Shown: positions 5,922-13,000 of the stretch, in pieces
How positions within the stretch are numbered: the first letter of the stretch is position 1
Layout: the number at the start of each line of letters is the position of its first letter
NCBI GenBank assembly: GCA_964452415.1
Contig: CAYVME010000026.1
Location: forward strand, 1-14,478
Source: UBA12068 sp964452415
Lineage (GTDB): Bacteria; Patescibacteriota; Minisyncoccia; Moranbacterales; GWC2-37-73
DNA length: 14,478 nucleotides
Direction: 5' to 3'
The notes under the pieces: model-generated
Seen by the model: only the letters and a program-made list of their open reading frames with translations
What the model was told of the DNA's origin: nothing
Databases searched by the model: none
Translations under genes and position numbers: made by a program

Positions 5922-6193
5922 TTATTTTATTTTTTTCTTAAGTTTTGCCTTACCTCCTTTTTTTGGATTTTACTTCCGCCAGGACATCATTCATTCGATT
6001 TAAATGCCTTGATTTGCGAAATTTTGCAATAATTGTGTTAATTGCAAAAATCACAAATTTACATTCATCGATTGATGATGTGGCCGGCGCCGGCACTGGT
6101 TCAGCGGGCGATGATCTTGCTCTTGCTCATCAAAATGACGGCTCCATGGCCGTTCCATGTGCTACTCGCAGTAGATCCTTTGTTTCTCGTCAT
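5922..6193 (-). pseudogene. Small lysine-tailed reading frame broken by two +1 shifts (degraded, recoded or mis-sequenced)
   Basis: An ATG at 6191-6193 has an excellent Shine-Dalgarno site, AGGAGG at 6200-6205, behind a consensus promoter. The first frame gives 30 residues (MTRNKGSTASSTWNGHGAVI and ten more) and stops at TGA 6101-6103. Skipping one base there continues as EPVPAPATSSIDE, then a hydrophobic KFVIFAINTIIAKF and RMNDVLAEVKSKK, until TAA at 5950-5952 just after a seven-A run and AGGAGG. A second +1 shift there gives a Lys-rich tail, GGKAKLKKKIK, ending at TAA 5922-5924, 20 nt before the terminator. The joined product would be about 90 residues with one possible membrane helix. I recognise no family. 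If only the first frame is used, the gene is a 30-residue protein. A non-coding RNA is another possibility, since the segment 6065-6180 is GC-rich. Confidence 0.35.
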
Positions 6194-6237
6194 AAGACAC
6201 CTCCTGATTTGCTTCTGTCCTTCCTGCTTGGTAGCAA

Positions 6238-6323
6238 TTGGAAGGTACAAACAGAAAAGTATTTATATTGTCGTTTTTCTAATGATTTCTTACAAAAATA
6301 CCTTTCCCGTTTGTGCCTTCCAA
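6238..6323 (-). repeat. Long leader hairpin (inverted repeat with 27-bp arms)
   Basis: The arm 6296-6323 pairs with 6238-6264 across a 31-nt loop. Shared cores are TTGGAAGG, ACAAAC and GTATTT, with one mismatch, one bulge and G-U wobbles. In the transcript from 6363-6391 this hairpin would occupy most of the leader, ending about 30 nt before the Shine-Dalgarno site of the small reading frame. It lacks a T-run and is not a terminator. Confidence 0.6.
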
Positions 6324-6362
6324 AATTCAAAGAACTTTTTACCTTTTTCAAGTGTAAGGTTC

Positions 6363-6391
6363 ATTATAGCGCACTTTGATCAATCTGTCAA
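6363..6391 (-). promoter_or_regulatory. Perfect consensus sigma-70-type promoter
   Basis: On the minus strand TTGACA (6386-6391), exactly 17 bp, TATAAT (6363-6368). It is the strongest promoter in the window and has AT-rich DNA upstream. The start site would be near 6356. It drives the leader hairpin and the small broken frame at 5922-6193. Confidence 0.85.
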
Positions 6392-6404
6392 GCCTAAAAA
6401 TCAA

Positions 6405-6447
6405 AAATGTTAATTTTGGCTCAAATAAAACAAAAAAATTAACATTT
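6405..6447 (-). terminator. AT-only hairpin downstream of rnc
   Basis: A perfect 13-bp inverted repeat (6405-6417 AAATGTTAATTTT and 6435-6447) with a 17-nt loop, followed on the minus strand by TTGATTTTT. It lies 35 nt after the rnc stop and just upstream of the consensus promoter. It may be a weak terminator for rnc or an AT-rich upstream element; only one G-C pair is present. Confidence 0.45.
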
Positions 6448-6481
6448 ATATGAAAAGAAATTTGAATAGTAAAAAAATATT

Positions 6482-7165
6482 CTAGATCCAGCCCTTTGCC
6501 TCAAGGCCAAGCCGGGCAGCTTCCCGTTGCGCTTCTTGTTTGGAATTTCCTTCGCCCTCAGCCACGAGTTCATCGGCCAGATAGACTCCAACCACAAAAT
6601 GCTTGTCATGATCTGGTCCCCATTCTTTCATCACACGATATGAAGGAGTCACCTTGTTATTCTCCTGAGCTTTTTCTTGAAAAAAACTTTTTGGATCAAG
6701 ATATAATTTTTTCTCCAAAATCTCTTTCAATCTCACTGCAACATTGTCCAAAACAAATTTTTTCGTTGTGTCATATCCCTGATCAAGATAAGATGCTCCA
6801 ATGATGGCCTCCAGCGCATTTGCAAGCAGATATTGCCTGGCTCTTCCTTTGTCCTTGGCTTCTCCTCGACTCATGAGCAAATGTTTTTCAACTCCCAAAT
6901 CTTGCGAAACACTCGCAAGCATTTCGCCATTAACCAGTGCGCTTCTCCAACTGGTAAGCTCTCCTTCTGGATTTTTGTAATTGTTGTACAAGTGTTCAGT
7001 GATGATCAATTCCAAAACAGCATCGCCCAAAAATTCCAATCGCTCATTGTGCTCGATTGCAAGGTCACGATTCTCATTGAGATAACTGCGATGCGTCACA
7101 GCTTGACGCAGAAGTTCAATATTATCAAATTTGACACCAATCTTCTTTGCTAAAGACTCAATCAT
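6482..7165 (-). CDS. rnc: Ribonuclease III
   Basis: 227 residues, normal length. RNase III cuts double-stranded RNA, including rRNA precursors, as a dimer. The catalytic domain (about 1-150) has the signature HNERLEFLGDAVLEL at 39-53, giving the metal and catalytic residues Glu41, Glu44 and Asp48. The second acidic pair is seen in LLANALEAIIGA as Asn116 and Glu119; Escherichia coli has Asp114 and Glu117 there, so the first residue is Asn instead of Asp. A double-stranded RNA-binding domain fills about 155-227 (DPKSFFQEKAQ ... GNSKQEAQREAARLGLEA). Start is the ATG at 7163-7165 with a weak AGG close upstream. It follows nusB after a heptad repeat, a sensible pairing because both act on rRNA synthesis and processing. 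Confidence 0.96.
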   Translation of the reverse strand: MIESLAKKIGVKFDNIELLRQAVTHRSYLNENRDLAIEHNERLEFLGDAVLELIITEHLYNNYKNPEGELTSWRSALVNGEMLASVSQDLGVEKHLLMSRGEAKDKGRARQYLLANALEAIIGASYLDQGYDTTKKFVLDNVAVRLKEILEKKLYLDPKSFFQEKAQENNKVTPSYRVMKEWGPDHDKHFVVGVYLADELVAEGEGNSKQEAQREAARLGLEAKGWI

Positions 7166-7172
7166 TTGCCTG

Positions 7173-7284
7173 AAAATCCAAAATCCAAATGACGAATGTC
7201 CAATAAAATCAAAAGTTCAAAATCCAAAATTAGGATTTTAATATTTAGTCATTCATTTGACATTGAGATTTTGAAATTGAGATT
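7173..7284. repeat. Heptad-periodic inverted repeat between nusB and rnc
   Basis: The left half is AAAATCC twice (7173-7186), then AAATGAC and GAATGTC. The right half (7250-7284) runs CATTCAT, TTGACAT, TGAGATT, TTGAAAT, TGAGATT, again in steps of seven, and is roughly the reverse complement of the left half. The element fills nearly the whole 132-nt gap between nusB and rnc. No terminator-like T-run. Confidence 0.65.
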
Positions 7285-7297
7285 TTAAATAATCCAA

Positions 7298-7804
7298 TTA
7301 ATTTCCGATGCTTTCTTTTTTCTTATCAACAACAACCACATTCTCAGTTATTTTATGCTTCTTTGAGGTATCATCTTTCATTGGCTCTCCCATTTCACGA
7401 TAGATTGTTCCAAGCACTCCGTTCACGAATCTGGCACTGCTTTCTCCGCCAAAAGTTTTGGCAAGCTCAATTGATTCATTGATTGCAACTTTTGGAGGAA
7501 CTTCGCCATAGTTTCCATGCATAAGCTCAAAAATTCCAAGACGAAGAATGTTTCGATCAATAATGGTAACCTGATCCAACGGCCATTCTGGTGCGCATTT
7601 TTCAATCAACGCGTCAATCACTGGTCTTTTTTCAAGAGTTCCCCTCACCAAAGCGCTGACAAATTCACTGTTCTCAATTCCAGGTGCAAACTCCGCCACA
7701 TTACGAGCAATAACATCATCGGCAAGATCATCATGACAACCTTGAAAATCCCACTCAAAAAGTGCCTGCATTGCAACTGATCTTTGAAGGTGCCTATTTG
7801 CCAT
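7298..7804 (-). CDS. nusB: Transcription antitermination factor NusB
   Basis: 168 residues from the ATG at 7802-7804 (MANRHLQRSVAMQALFEWDF), which aligns with the usual NusB start; an upstream in-frame start at 7855 would add a 17-residue segment unlike the family. NusB binds boxA RNA with S10 and helps RNA polymerase read through rRNA operons. Family hallmarks are the DRNILRLGIFEL block at 83-94 and AINESIELAKTFGGESSARF at 107-126 followed by VNGVLG. After about residue 142 there is a polar, lysine-rich tail (ends KKKESIGN) that most NusB proteins lack. No Shine-Dalgarno site precedes the start. The 182-nt gap to rpmF holds an imperfect inverted repeat at 7927-7950. Confidence 0.94.
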   Translation of the reverse strand: MANRHLQRSVAMQALFEWDFQGCHDDLADDVIARNVAEFAPGIENSEFVSALVRGTLEKRPVIDALIEKCAPEWPLDQVTIIDRNILRLGIFELMHGNYGEVPPKVAINESIELAKTFGGESSARFVNGVLGTIYREMGEPMKDDTSKKHKITENVVVVDKKKESIGN

Positions 7805-7926
7805 AATTATTTGTGTGGACGCGAGACAACCAGAAGAATGAGCATCTCGCACCAATTCGCACTAAGAACTTTTTTATATTAATTTTGAAATACTCCCAAG
7901 AGGGACTATTGTTTAGCGTAGTGAGT

Positions 7927-7950
7927 GAAATGCGAGTAATCTCTCATTTC
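7927..7950. repeat. Inverted repeat in the rpmF-nusB gap
   Basis: GAAATGCGAG (7927-7936), 4-nt loop TAAT, CTCTCATTTC (7941-7950): a 10-bp stem with one mismatch. Flanking GTGAGTG and CGAGCGAGCG extend the pairing imperfectly. No T-run, so it is not a clear terminator for rpmF. Confidence 0.45.
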
Positions 7951-7986
7951 CGAGCGAGCGACAACAACAAAAGATTCAATAACCTT

Positions 7987-8184
7987 TTATTTCTTTTTTG
8001 AAACTTTTTTAACAGTGTTCACAACTTCCTTGCCCTTGTAGAATCCGCAATTTGCGCAAACACGGTGAGCAAGCTTTTCCTTGCCACATTTTGGACATGT
8101 TTGAGTCTTAACAGGTTCAATTGCGAAACGGTCTCGTTTTGCATCTCTGCGTTGTTTTGTGTGTCGTTGTTTTGGTACTGACAT
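7987..8184 (-). CDS. rpmF: Large ribosomal subunit protein bL32
   Basis: 65 residues, normal for L32. The start MSVPKQRHTKQRRDAKR matches the family's MAVPKxRxSK opening. The zinc-ribbon is intact: CPKC at about 30-33 and CANC at about 43-46, followed by GFYKGKEV. L32 sits near the peptidyl transferase region of the 50S subunit. The C-terminus is lysine-rich (VKKVSKKK). The region just upstream of the ATG (8182-8184) is not a Shine-Dalgarno site but a tandem heptad repeat. The usual partners of rpmF (a DUF177 protein or fatty acid genes) are not here; the neighbours are rnhB and nusB. Confidence 0.97.
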   Translation of the reverse strand: MSVPKQRHTKQRRDAKRDRFAIEPVKTQTCPKCGKEKLAHRVCANCGFYKGKEVVNTVKKVSKKK

Positions 8185-8190
8185 TGGTTT

Positions 8191-8223
8191 AAGTCAAAAG
8201 TCAAAAGTCAAAAGTCAAAAGTC
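8191..8223. repeat. Tandem heptanucleotide repeat in the rpmF leader
   Basis: AAGTCAA is repeated 4.7 times without a mismatch, ending 7 nt before the rpmF start codon. On the mRNA strand it reads as repeated TTGACTT, so it occupies the place of a ribosome binding site. It is the most regular of the heptad elements in the window. Confidence 0.9.
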
Positions 8224-8269
8224 CTGCATGTATCCGGTCTTTTCCTTGTCCTTTGCTTCAATAAATATA

Positions 8270-8297
8270 ATTATAAAACATCGATGCTATCGTAACA
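8270..8297 (-). promoter_or_regulatory. Possible rpmF promoter
   Basis: A perfect -10 TATAAT (8270-8275) on the minus strand, with only a poor -35 (TGTTAC, 8292-8297, 16-bp spacer). It lies in the 121-nt gap after rnhB and would give a leader of about 80 nt containing the heptad tandem. Confidence 0.4.
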
Positions 8298-8305
8298 TTA
8301 ATTAT

Positions 8306-8998
8306 TCAATATGGCAAGGGTTGCGCTCTTTTGAGGGCTTTCTTGACCGGAGCAAAGCTTTTTCGGTGGATTTCACAAGGTCCATATTTGACCAATGCTT
8401 CCATGTGTATCTTGGTGCCATATCCCATGTGCTTTTCCAGACCATACCCAGGGTATTTGAGAGCAAATTCCTTCATCATTCTGTCGCGCGTCACTTTAGC
8501 TACAATTGAGGCTGCGGAGATGGATTTGACCAATTTATCCCCTCCAATCACGGCATATTGCTCCATTGAAAGGTTTGGGATTTGTTTGTTTCCATCAACC
8601 AGGATAATATATTTTGGTTCTTTTCCAGCCCAAATTTCTTGACTAATACTCCTTTTGAGTTCCTGAATGGCTTTCTTCATTGAAAGAAAGCTCGCTTCCA
8701 GAATATTTATTCGATCAATAGTCTGGTGATCACAAAGCCCGATTCCGAGGTGAAAATGTTCGCCAATAAAATCAAAAATTTCCTCTCTTTGTTTTTCTGA
8801 AACTTTCTTGGAGTCTCGAATAAGATCAAATTGTTTTTGCTTTTCAATCGGAATTTCAAAATTGGGATCCTTGAACATGGCCGCACACGCCAAAACCGGC
8901 CCACAAAGTGGTCCTCTTCCCACTTCATCCGTTCCAATGATGTGAGTGAAGCCCTGCTTGGCAAAATCCTTTTCCAGAATAAATGTCGATGTCTCCAT
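8306..8998 (-). CDS. rnhB: Ribonuclease HII
   Basis: 230 residues from the ATG at 8996-8998 (METSTFILEKDF). An upstream in-frame start at 9052 is rejected because it runs through the terminator-like hairpin and the promoter. RNase HII removes RNA from RNA-DNA hybrids and single ribonucleotides from DNA. Catalytic residues are visible: Asp24-Glu25 in GTDEVGRGPLCGPV, Asp135 in LVDGN, and Asp172 in KVTRDRMM. The GRG motif that recognises the ribonucleotide junction and the SISAASIVAK block are intact, as is GYGLEKHMGYGT near the C-terminus. The stop is TGA. The -10 box ends only 6 nt before the ATG, which suggests a leaderless transcript. It shares no operon signal with rpmF, which has a possible promoter of its own. 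Confidence 0.95.
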   Translation of the reverse strand: METSTFILEKDFAKQGFTHIIGTDEVGRGPLCGPVLACAAMFKDPNFEIPIEKQKQFDLIRDSKKVSEKQREEIFDFIGEHFHLGIGLCDHQTIDRINILEASFLSMKKAIQELKRSISQEIWAGKEPKYIILVDGNKQIPNLSMEQYAVIGGDKLVKSISAASIVAKVTRDRMMKEFALKYPGYGLEKHMGYGTKIHMEALVKYGPCEIHRKSFAPVKKALKRAQPLPY

Positions 8999-9004
8999 GT
9001 GGGT

Positions 9005-9033
9005 AGTATAGTGCATTTTGTAAAATGTATAAA
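9005..9033 (-). promoter_or_regulatory. rnhB promoter, probably leaderless
   Basis: On the minus strand TTTATA (9028-9033), 17-bp spacer, TATACT (9005-9010). The start site expected about 7 nt after the -10 falls on the A of the rnhB ATG (8998). The spacer contains the palindrome CATTTT-AC-AAAATG. Confidence 0.5.
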
Positions 9034-9040
9034 GCATATA
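9006..9040. repeat. Degenerate heptad repeat overlapping the rnhB promoter
   Basis: On the plus strand five successive heptads all begin with G: GTATAGT, GCATTTT, GTAAAAT, GTATAAA, GCATATA. The rnhB -10 and -35 boxes are both built from these words. Confidence 0.5.
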
Positions 9041-9071
9041 AAAAATCACCAATTTAACTTGGTGATTTTTT
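9040..9071. terminator. Bidirectional terminator between the membrane protein gene and rnhB
   Basis: A perfect 13-bp stem, AAAAAATCACCAA (9040-9052) with TTGGTGATTTTTT (9059-9071), and a 6-nt loop. Both ends are A/T runs, so it works on either strand. It lies 14 nt after the stop of the gene at 9086-9616. Confidence 0.88.
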
Positions 9072-9085
9072 ATTTGAAGACTCTT

Positions 9086-9616
9086 TTATCTTTTGAGATA
9101 TTTTGCCAGGGCCAATTTGGGATTTTGAATACTCACAATTGGTCCACCTTCACAATGCAGATAGTAACCCTTTATGGAAATTGTCTCTGGATTTTCATCT
9201 GTCGCTTTTTTCAATTTAGTAATGAGTTCGGCTGTTGCATCTTCAATCTTCAGCAGTTCATTAACATTTTTCCCATCTCCAACTTTGATCTGGATTGGCA
9301 GTTTCATCAAATCCTCTTTTACAACACTGAAATACCATTGCTCCTCATCTCCATAAGCAACATCCAAAACATATCGTCCTCTCAAATCAACCTCTCCCTC
9401 ATACAAATGCCCCTTGCATGGGTCTTTTTCAAACCCTGCAGTCAAGTCCACTTCTTCTTTTTTTTCATCCAGTTCAATTGGTTTTATTGTTTCGGCATTT
9501 TGAATCTTATTAGTGGTTTTTTGCTCTTTATTTTGAGTCAAAAATATCCAACTAAAAAAAATCACCAACAGAAGAATTGCCCCAATCGCAAGCTCGCTTG
9601 CTATTTTTTTATTCAT
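9086..9616 (-). CDS. Membrane-anchored protein of unknown function
   Basis: 176 residues; I do not recognise the family. Residues 8-28 are a single hydrophobic helix after MNKKIAS, read as an uncleaved signal anchor because there is no lipobox and no obvious signal peptidase site. A polar, lysine/glutamate-rich linker follows to about residue 65. The rest is a compact, probably beta-rich domain with two cysteines, in DPCKGHLYEGEVDLRGRY and GYYLHCEGGP, which could form a disulfide outside the membrane. The alternating hydrophobic pattern would suit a small OB-like barrel, but that is a guess. Start is the ATG at 9614-9616 with CAGGG at a good distance. It is divergent from dnaE and has its own terminator, so it is probably monocistronic. 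Confidence 0.82.
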   Translation of the reverse strand: MNKKIASELAIGAILLLVIFFSWIFLTQNKEQKTTNKIQNAETIKPIELDEKKEEVDLTAGFEKDPCKGHLYEGEVDLRGRYVLDVAYGDEEQWYFSVVKEDLMKLPIQIKVGDGKNVNELLKIEDATAELITKLKKATDENPETISIKGYYLHCEGGPIVSIQNPKLALAKYLKR

Positions 9617-9840
9617 ATTTACCCTGTTAAATAAAATTTGAGTCTCTCCAAAAAAAACAAACTTTATTTTTATTAATTTTTACTTTTTATACTTAAACTA
9701 TCCCCATCACCCTTAAATTTTAATTTTAAAAAAATTATTTAACGGGGTGAATTTTTTAAGACTTATACAAATATTATACCACCAAAAAAGCAATGTGTAT
9801 AGTTTTTTGTTACGTAGCATGCTGCGTAACAAATCAAGTG
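9617..9840. promoter_or_regulatory. AT-rich divergent control region with a thrice-repeated ACCC-TTAAAT motif and a 28-bp palindrome
   Basis: This is most of the gap between the divergent membrane protein gene and dnaE. The motif ACCC-(0-2 nt)-TTAAAT occurs at 9621-9632 and 9709-9718 on the plus strand and at 9737-9748 on the minus strand. The last two form a hairpin (TCACCC 9707-9712 with GGGTGA 9745-9750) followed by a T-run on the plus strand, like a terminator, although no plus-strand gene lies upstream. The first copy overlaps the Shine-Dalgarno site of the membrane protein gene. At 9806-9833 is a 28-bp palindrome centred on AGCATGCT with a single mismatch. I found no convincing promoter for the membrane protein gene. 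Confidence 0.5.
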
Positions 9841-9869
9841 TTTTCAAATTTCAAAAAGCATGCTAAAAT
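9841..9869 (+). promoter_or_regulatory. Likely dnaE promoter with extended -10
   Basis: TTTTCA (9841-9846), 17-bp spacer, TAAAAT (9864-9869), preceded by TGC so that it reads TGCTAAAAT, an extended -10. The expected leader is about 130 nt. The 28-bp palindrome ends 7 bp upstream of the -35. Confidence 0.5.
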
Positions 9870-10006
9870 TTAATCACTAAAATATCTTGCTAAACCCAAT
9901 GGCTAGCCCCTGGGATATGAAGATCATAAACCTCATGAAAAATACAATTTTTTATTATATCTTGACCCTATTTTATTGATAGTGGTTTTTTAATTTGCAA
10001 AAAAAA

Positions 10007-13000
10007 ATGGAAACGCCAAAATACACTCATCTCCATGTGCATTCTCACTATTCCCTCCTTGATGGCCTGGGAAAAATTGACGACATTCTTGATCGCGCGC
10101 TTGAACTTGGAATGGATTCCATTGCTCTGACTGATCATGGGGTGATGTATGGCGCAGTGGAACTTTTCATTAAAGCCAAAGAAAAAGGAATCAAGGCAAT
10201 CATTGGATGCGAGATGTATATAACCCCAAACGACCTGACCAGCAAAAATCCAACCGCAGAAGACAGAAAAAGACACCATCTGATCTTACTCGTGAAAGAT
10301 GAGGAAGGATATCACAATTTGATGAAACTTGTTTCCATTGCGCATCTTGATGGGTTCTATTACAAGCCCCGCATCGATCGAAAAGTGCTTCGAAAATATG
10401 CCAAAGGTCTCATTGGACTTTCAGCTTGCGTGGAAGGAGAAATTCCCGCTCAAATCGTAATGGGAAATTATGATAAGGCCAAGGAGCTTGCTTTGGAATA
10501 CAAGGATATTTTCGATGAGAATGGTTTTTTCTTGGAGGTTCAAAGTCACACCAAATTTTCCAATCAAGAAATTGCCAACGAAGGAATTTTCAAACTGGCC
10601 AAAGAAGTTGATCTTCCGGTGGTGGCGACCAATGATGTGCACTATGTGAACAAGGAAGATGCCAGCGCGCAAGACATTTTGCTTTGCGTGCAAACCAACC
10701 GAAAAGTATACGAGTCTGATCGCATGAATTTGATGGATTTTGATTTGTCGCTTCGTTCTCCCGAAGAAGCCGCCGCTTGCTTTCCAAACAACCCCGAAGT
10801 GATTTCAAACACTCAATTGGTTGCTGATCAATGTCATTTCAAAATGAAAATGGGAGAAACTCAACTTCCTCATTTTGATGTTCCCGAAGGCCACACCGAC
10901 ATGTCATTTTTGATTGAACTTTGCGAAAAAGGCTTAAAGAAAAAATACGGAGAAAACATCACCGAGGAGCATCGCACCCGCATGGATTATGAACTTTCCA
11001 TCATTGAAAAATGCGGATATGGATCATACTTTTTGATTGTGCAAGATTTCGTGAATTGGGCGCGCGACAATGGAATTGTGGTTGGACCAGGGAGAGGAAG
11101 CGCCGCTGGAAGTTTTGTTTCATATCTCACCGGAATAACCAATGTTGATCCGATTGAATACAATTTGCTTTTTGAGCGATTTCTCAATCCGGAGCGCGTG
11201 TCCATGCCCGATGTCGACATGGACTTTGCCGATGATCGCAGAGAAGATGTTTTGAATTATTGCCGAAAAAAATATGGCAACGATCATGTTTCGCAAATCA
11301 TCACTTTTGGAACGATGGCTGCACGCGCTGCGATTCGCGACACCGGACGAGCACTTGGAATCCCCTATGATTTTTGCAACCAGACTTCTCAGATGATTCC
11401 AATGTTCACTTCAATCAAGAAAGCGCTCGAGGAAGTTCCTGAGTTTAAAGCGCAATACAATTCGAGTGAGGATGGAAGAAAGCTGATCGACAGCGCCATG
11501 CGATTGGAAGGTGTTGTTCGTCACGCTGGCATGCATGCTTGCGGAGTTGTGATTACCAAAGAGCCAGTCACATATTATTCCCCAATTCAAAACATCACCG
11601 GTTCTAAAGAAGGAACTGTGACGCAATATTCATCCTCAACCAAATCTTCCTATGTGGAAAAAATTGGGCTCCTAAAGATGGACTTCTTGGGACTCAAAAA
11701 CCTTACCATCATTCAAAACACTCTTCGCATTGTCAAAAAAACCAAAGGAATTGATATCAACATCGACACCATTCCGATTGACGATACTGAAACCTACAAG
11801 CTCTTTCAAGACGGACAAACAACTGGAGTCTTTCAATTTGAAAGTTCCGGCATGAAACGCTATTTGAAACTTCTCAAGCCCACCATAATCGAAGACATCA
11901 TTGCTATGGTGGCACTGTATCGACCAGGTCCAATGGATTGGATTCCTGATTTCATTTCCGGAAAACATGGAAGAAAGATTAAATATGTCCATCCAAAACT
12001 TGAGCCAATTTTGAAAAACACCTATGGTGTGGCTGTGTATCAAGAACAAGTTATGCAAATTGCTCGCGATTTGGCAGGATTCACCATGGGTGAAGCTGAT
12101 GTGCTCAGAAAAGCCATGGGAAAGAAAATATTTGAACTTATTGCTGAACAAAAAATAAAATTCGTTGAGGGATGCATCACGCATGGAAGCACCAAAGAAA
12201 TTGCTGAGAAAGTTTTTTCTTTCATTGAACCTTTCGCTGGTTATGGTTTCAATCGAAGCCACGCCGCTTGCTATGCCATCATTGCCTATCAAACAGCCTA
12301 TCTGAAAGCTCACTACCCCGCTGCCTTCATGGCCGCCCTGCAAACTTCAGACCAGGACAACATTGATCGCATCGCCATTGAAGCTGGCGAATGTCACGAC
12401 ATGGGAATCAAGGTGCTAGCTCCAAATGTCAACGAAAGTTTTGAAGATTTTGCCGTGATCAAAAATGAAGATGGAACAGAAAACATCCGCTTTGGATTCA
12501 ATGCAATTAAAAATGTTGGACATGTGATTGCGCATGAAATTGTGGAGGAAAGAAAACGAGGTGGAAAATTCAAATCATTGGGAGATTTTCTGGAGCGAGT
12601 TCAAACCAAGGATCTCAACAAGCGAGCGATCGATGCCTTGGCAAAAGTTGGCGCGCTTGATGAGCTTGGTGAAAGAAACCAAATCGTGGAAAGCATGGAG
12701 CAAATCTTGATGTTCACCAAAAATGTTCAGAAGGCAAAAAATTCCAATCAGGTAAGCTTGTTTGGAGAAGCAATCCTGGAAACTCCACAAGTTCCCTTGC
12801 TTGAAGTTGAGCCTGCCTCAAAGCGACAACAACTTCAGTGGGAAAAAGAACTGCTTGGTCTATATGTCAGCGGTCATCCAGTCAAAGAATATCAATCATA
12901 CATCGACAAAGTTGCAGTTTCACTGGACAAACTCACGCCAGAATTGGTTGGACAAAAAATTGCAGTCGGTGGAGTGATTCAAAAAATTCAAAAAATTCTA

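Noticed and set aside
5945..6379. Open reading frame of 144 codons on the plus strand
   Set aside because: It lies antisense to the small minus-strand unit and runs backwards through the consensus promoter and leader hairpin. It has no Shine-Dalgarno site and no family resemblance.
84..8223. CRISPR array interpretation of the short periodic repeats
   Set aside because: The period is 7 nt with no spacers and no cas genes; the units are far too short for CRISPR repeats.
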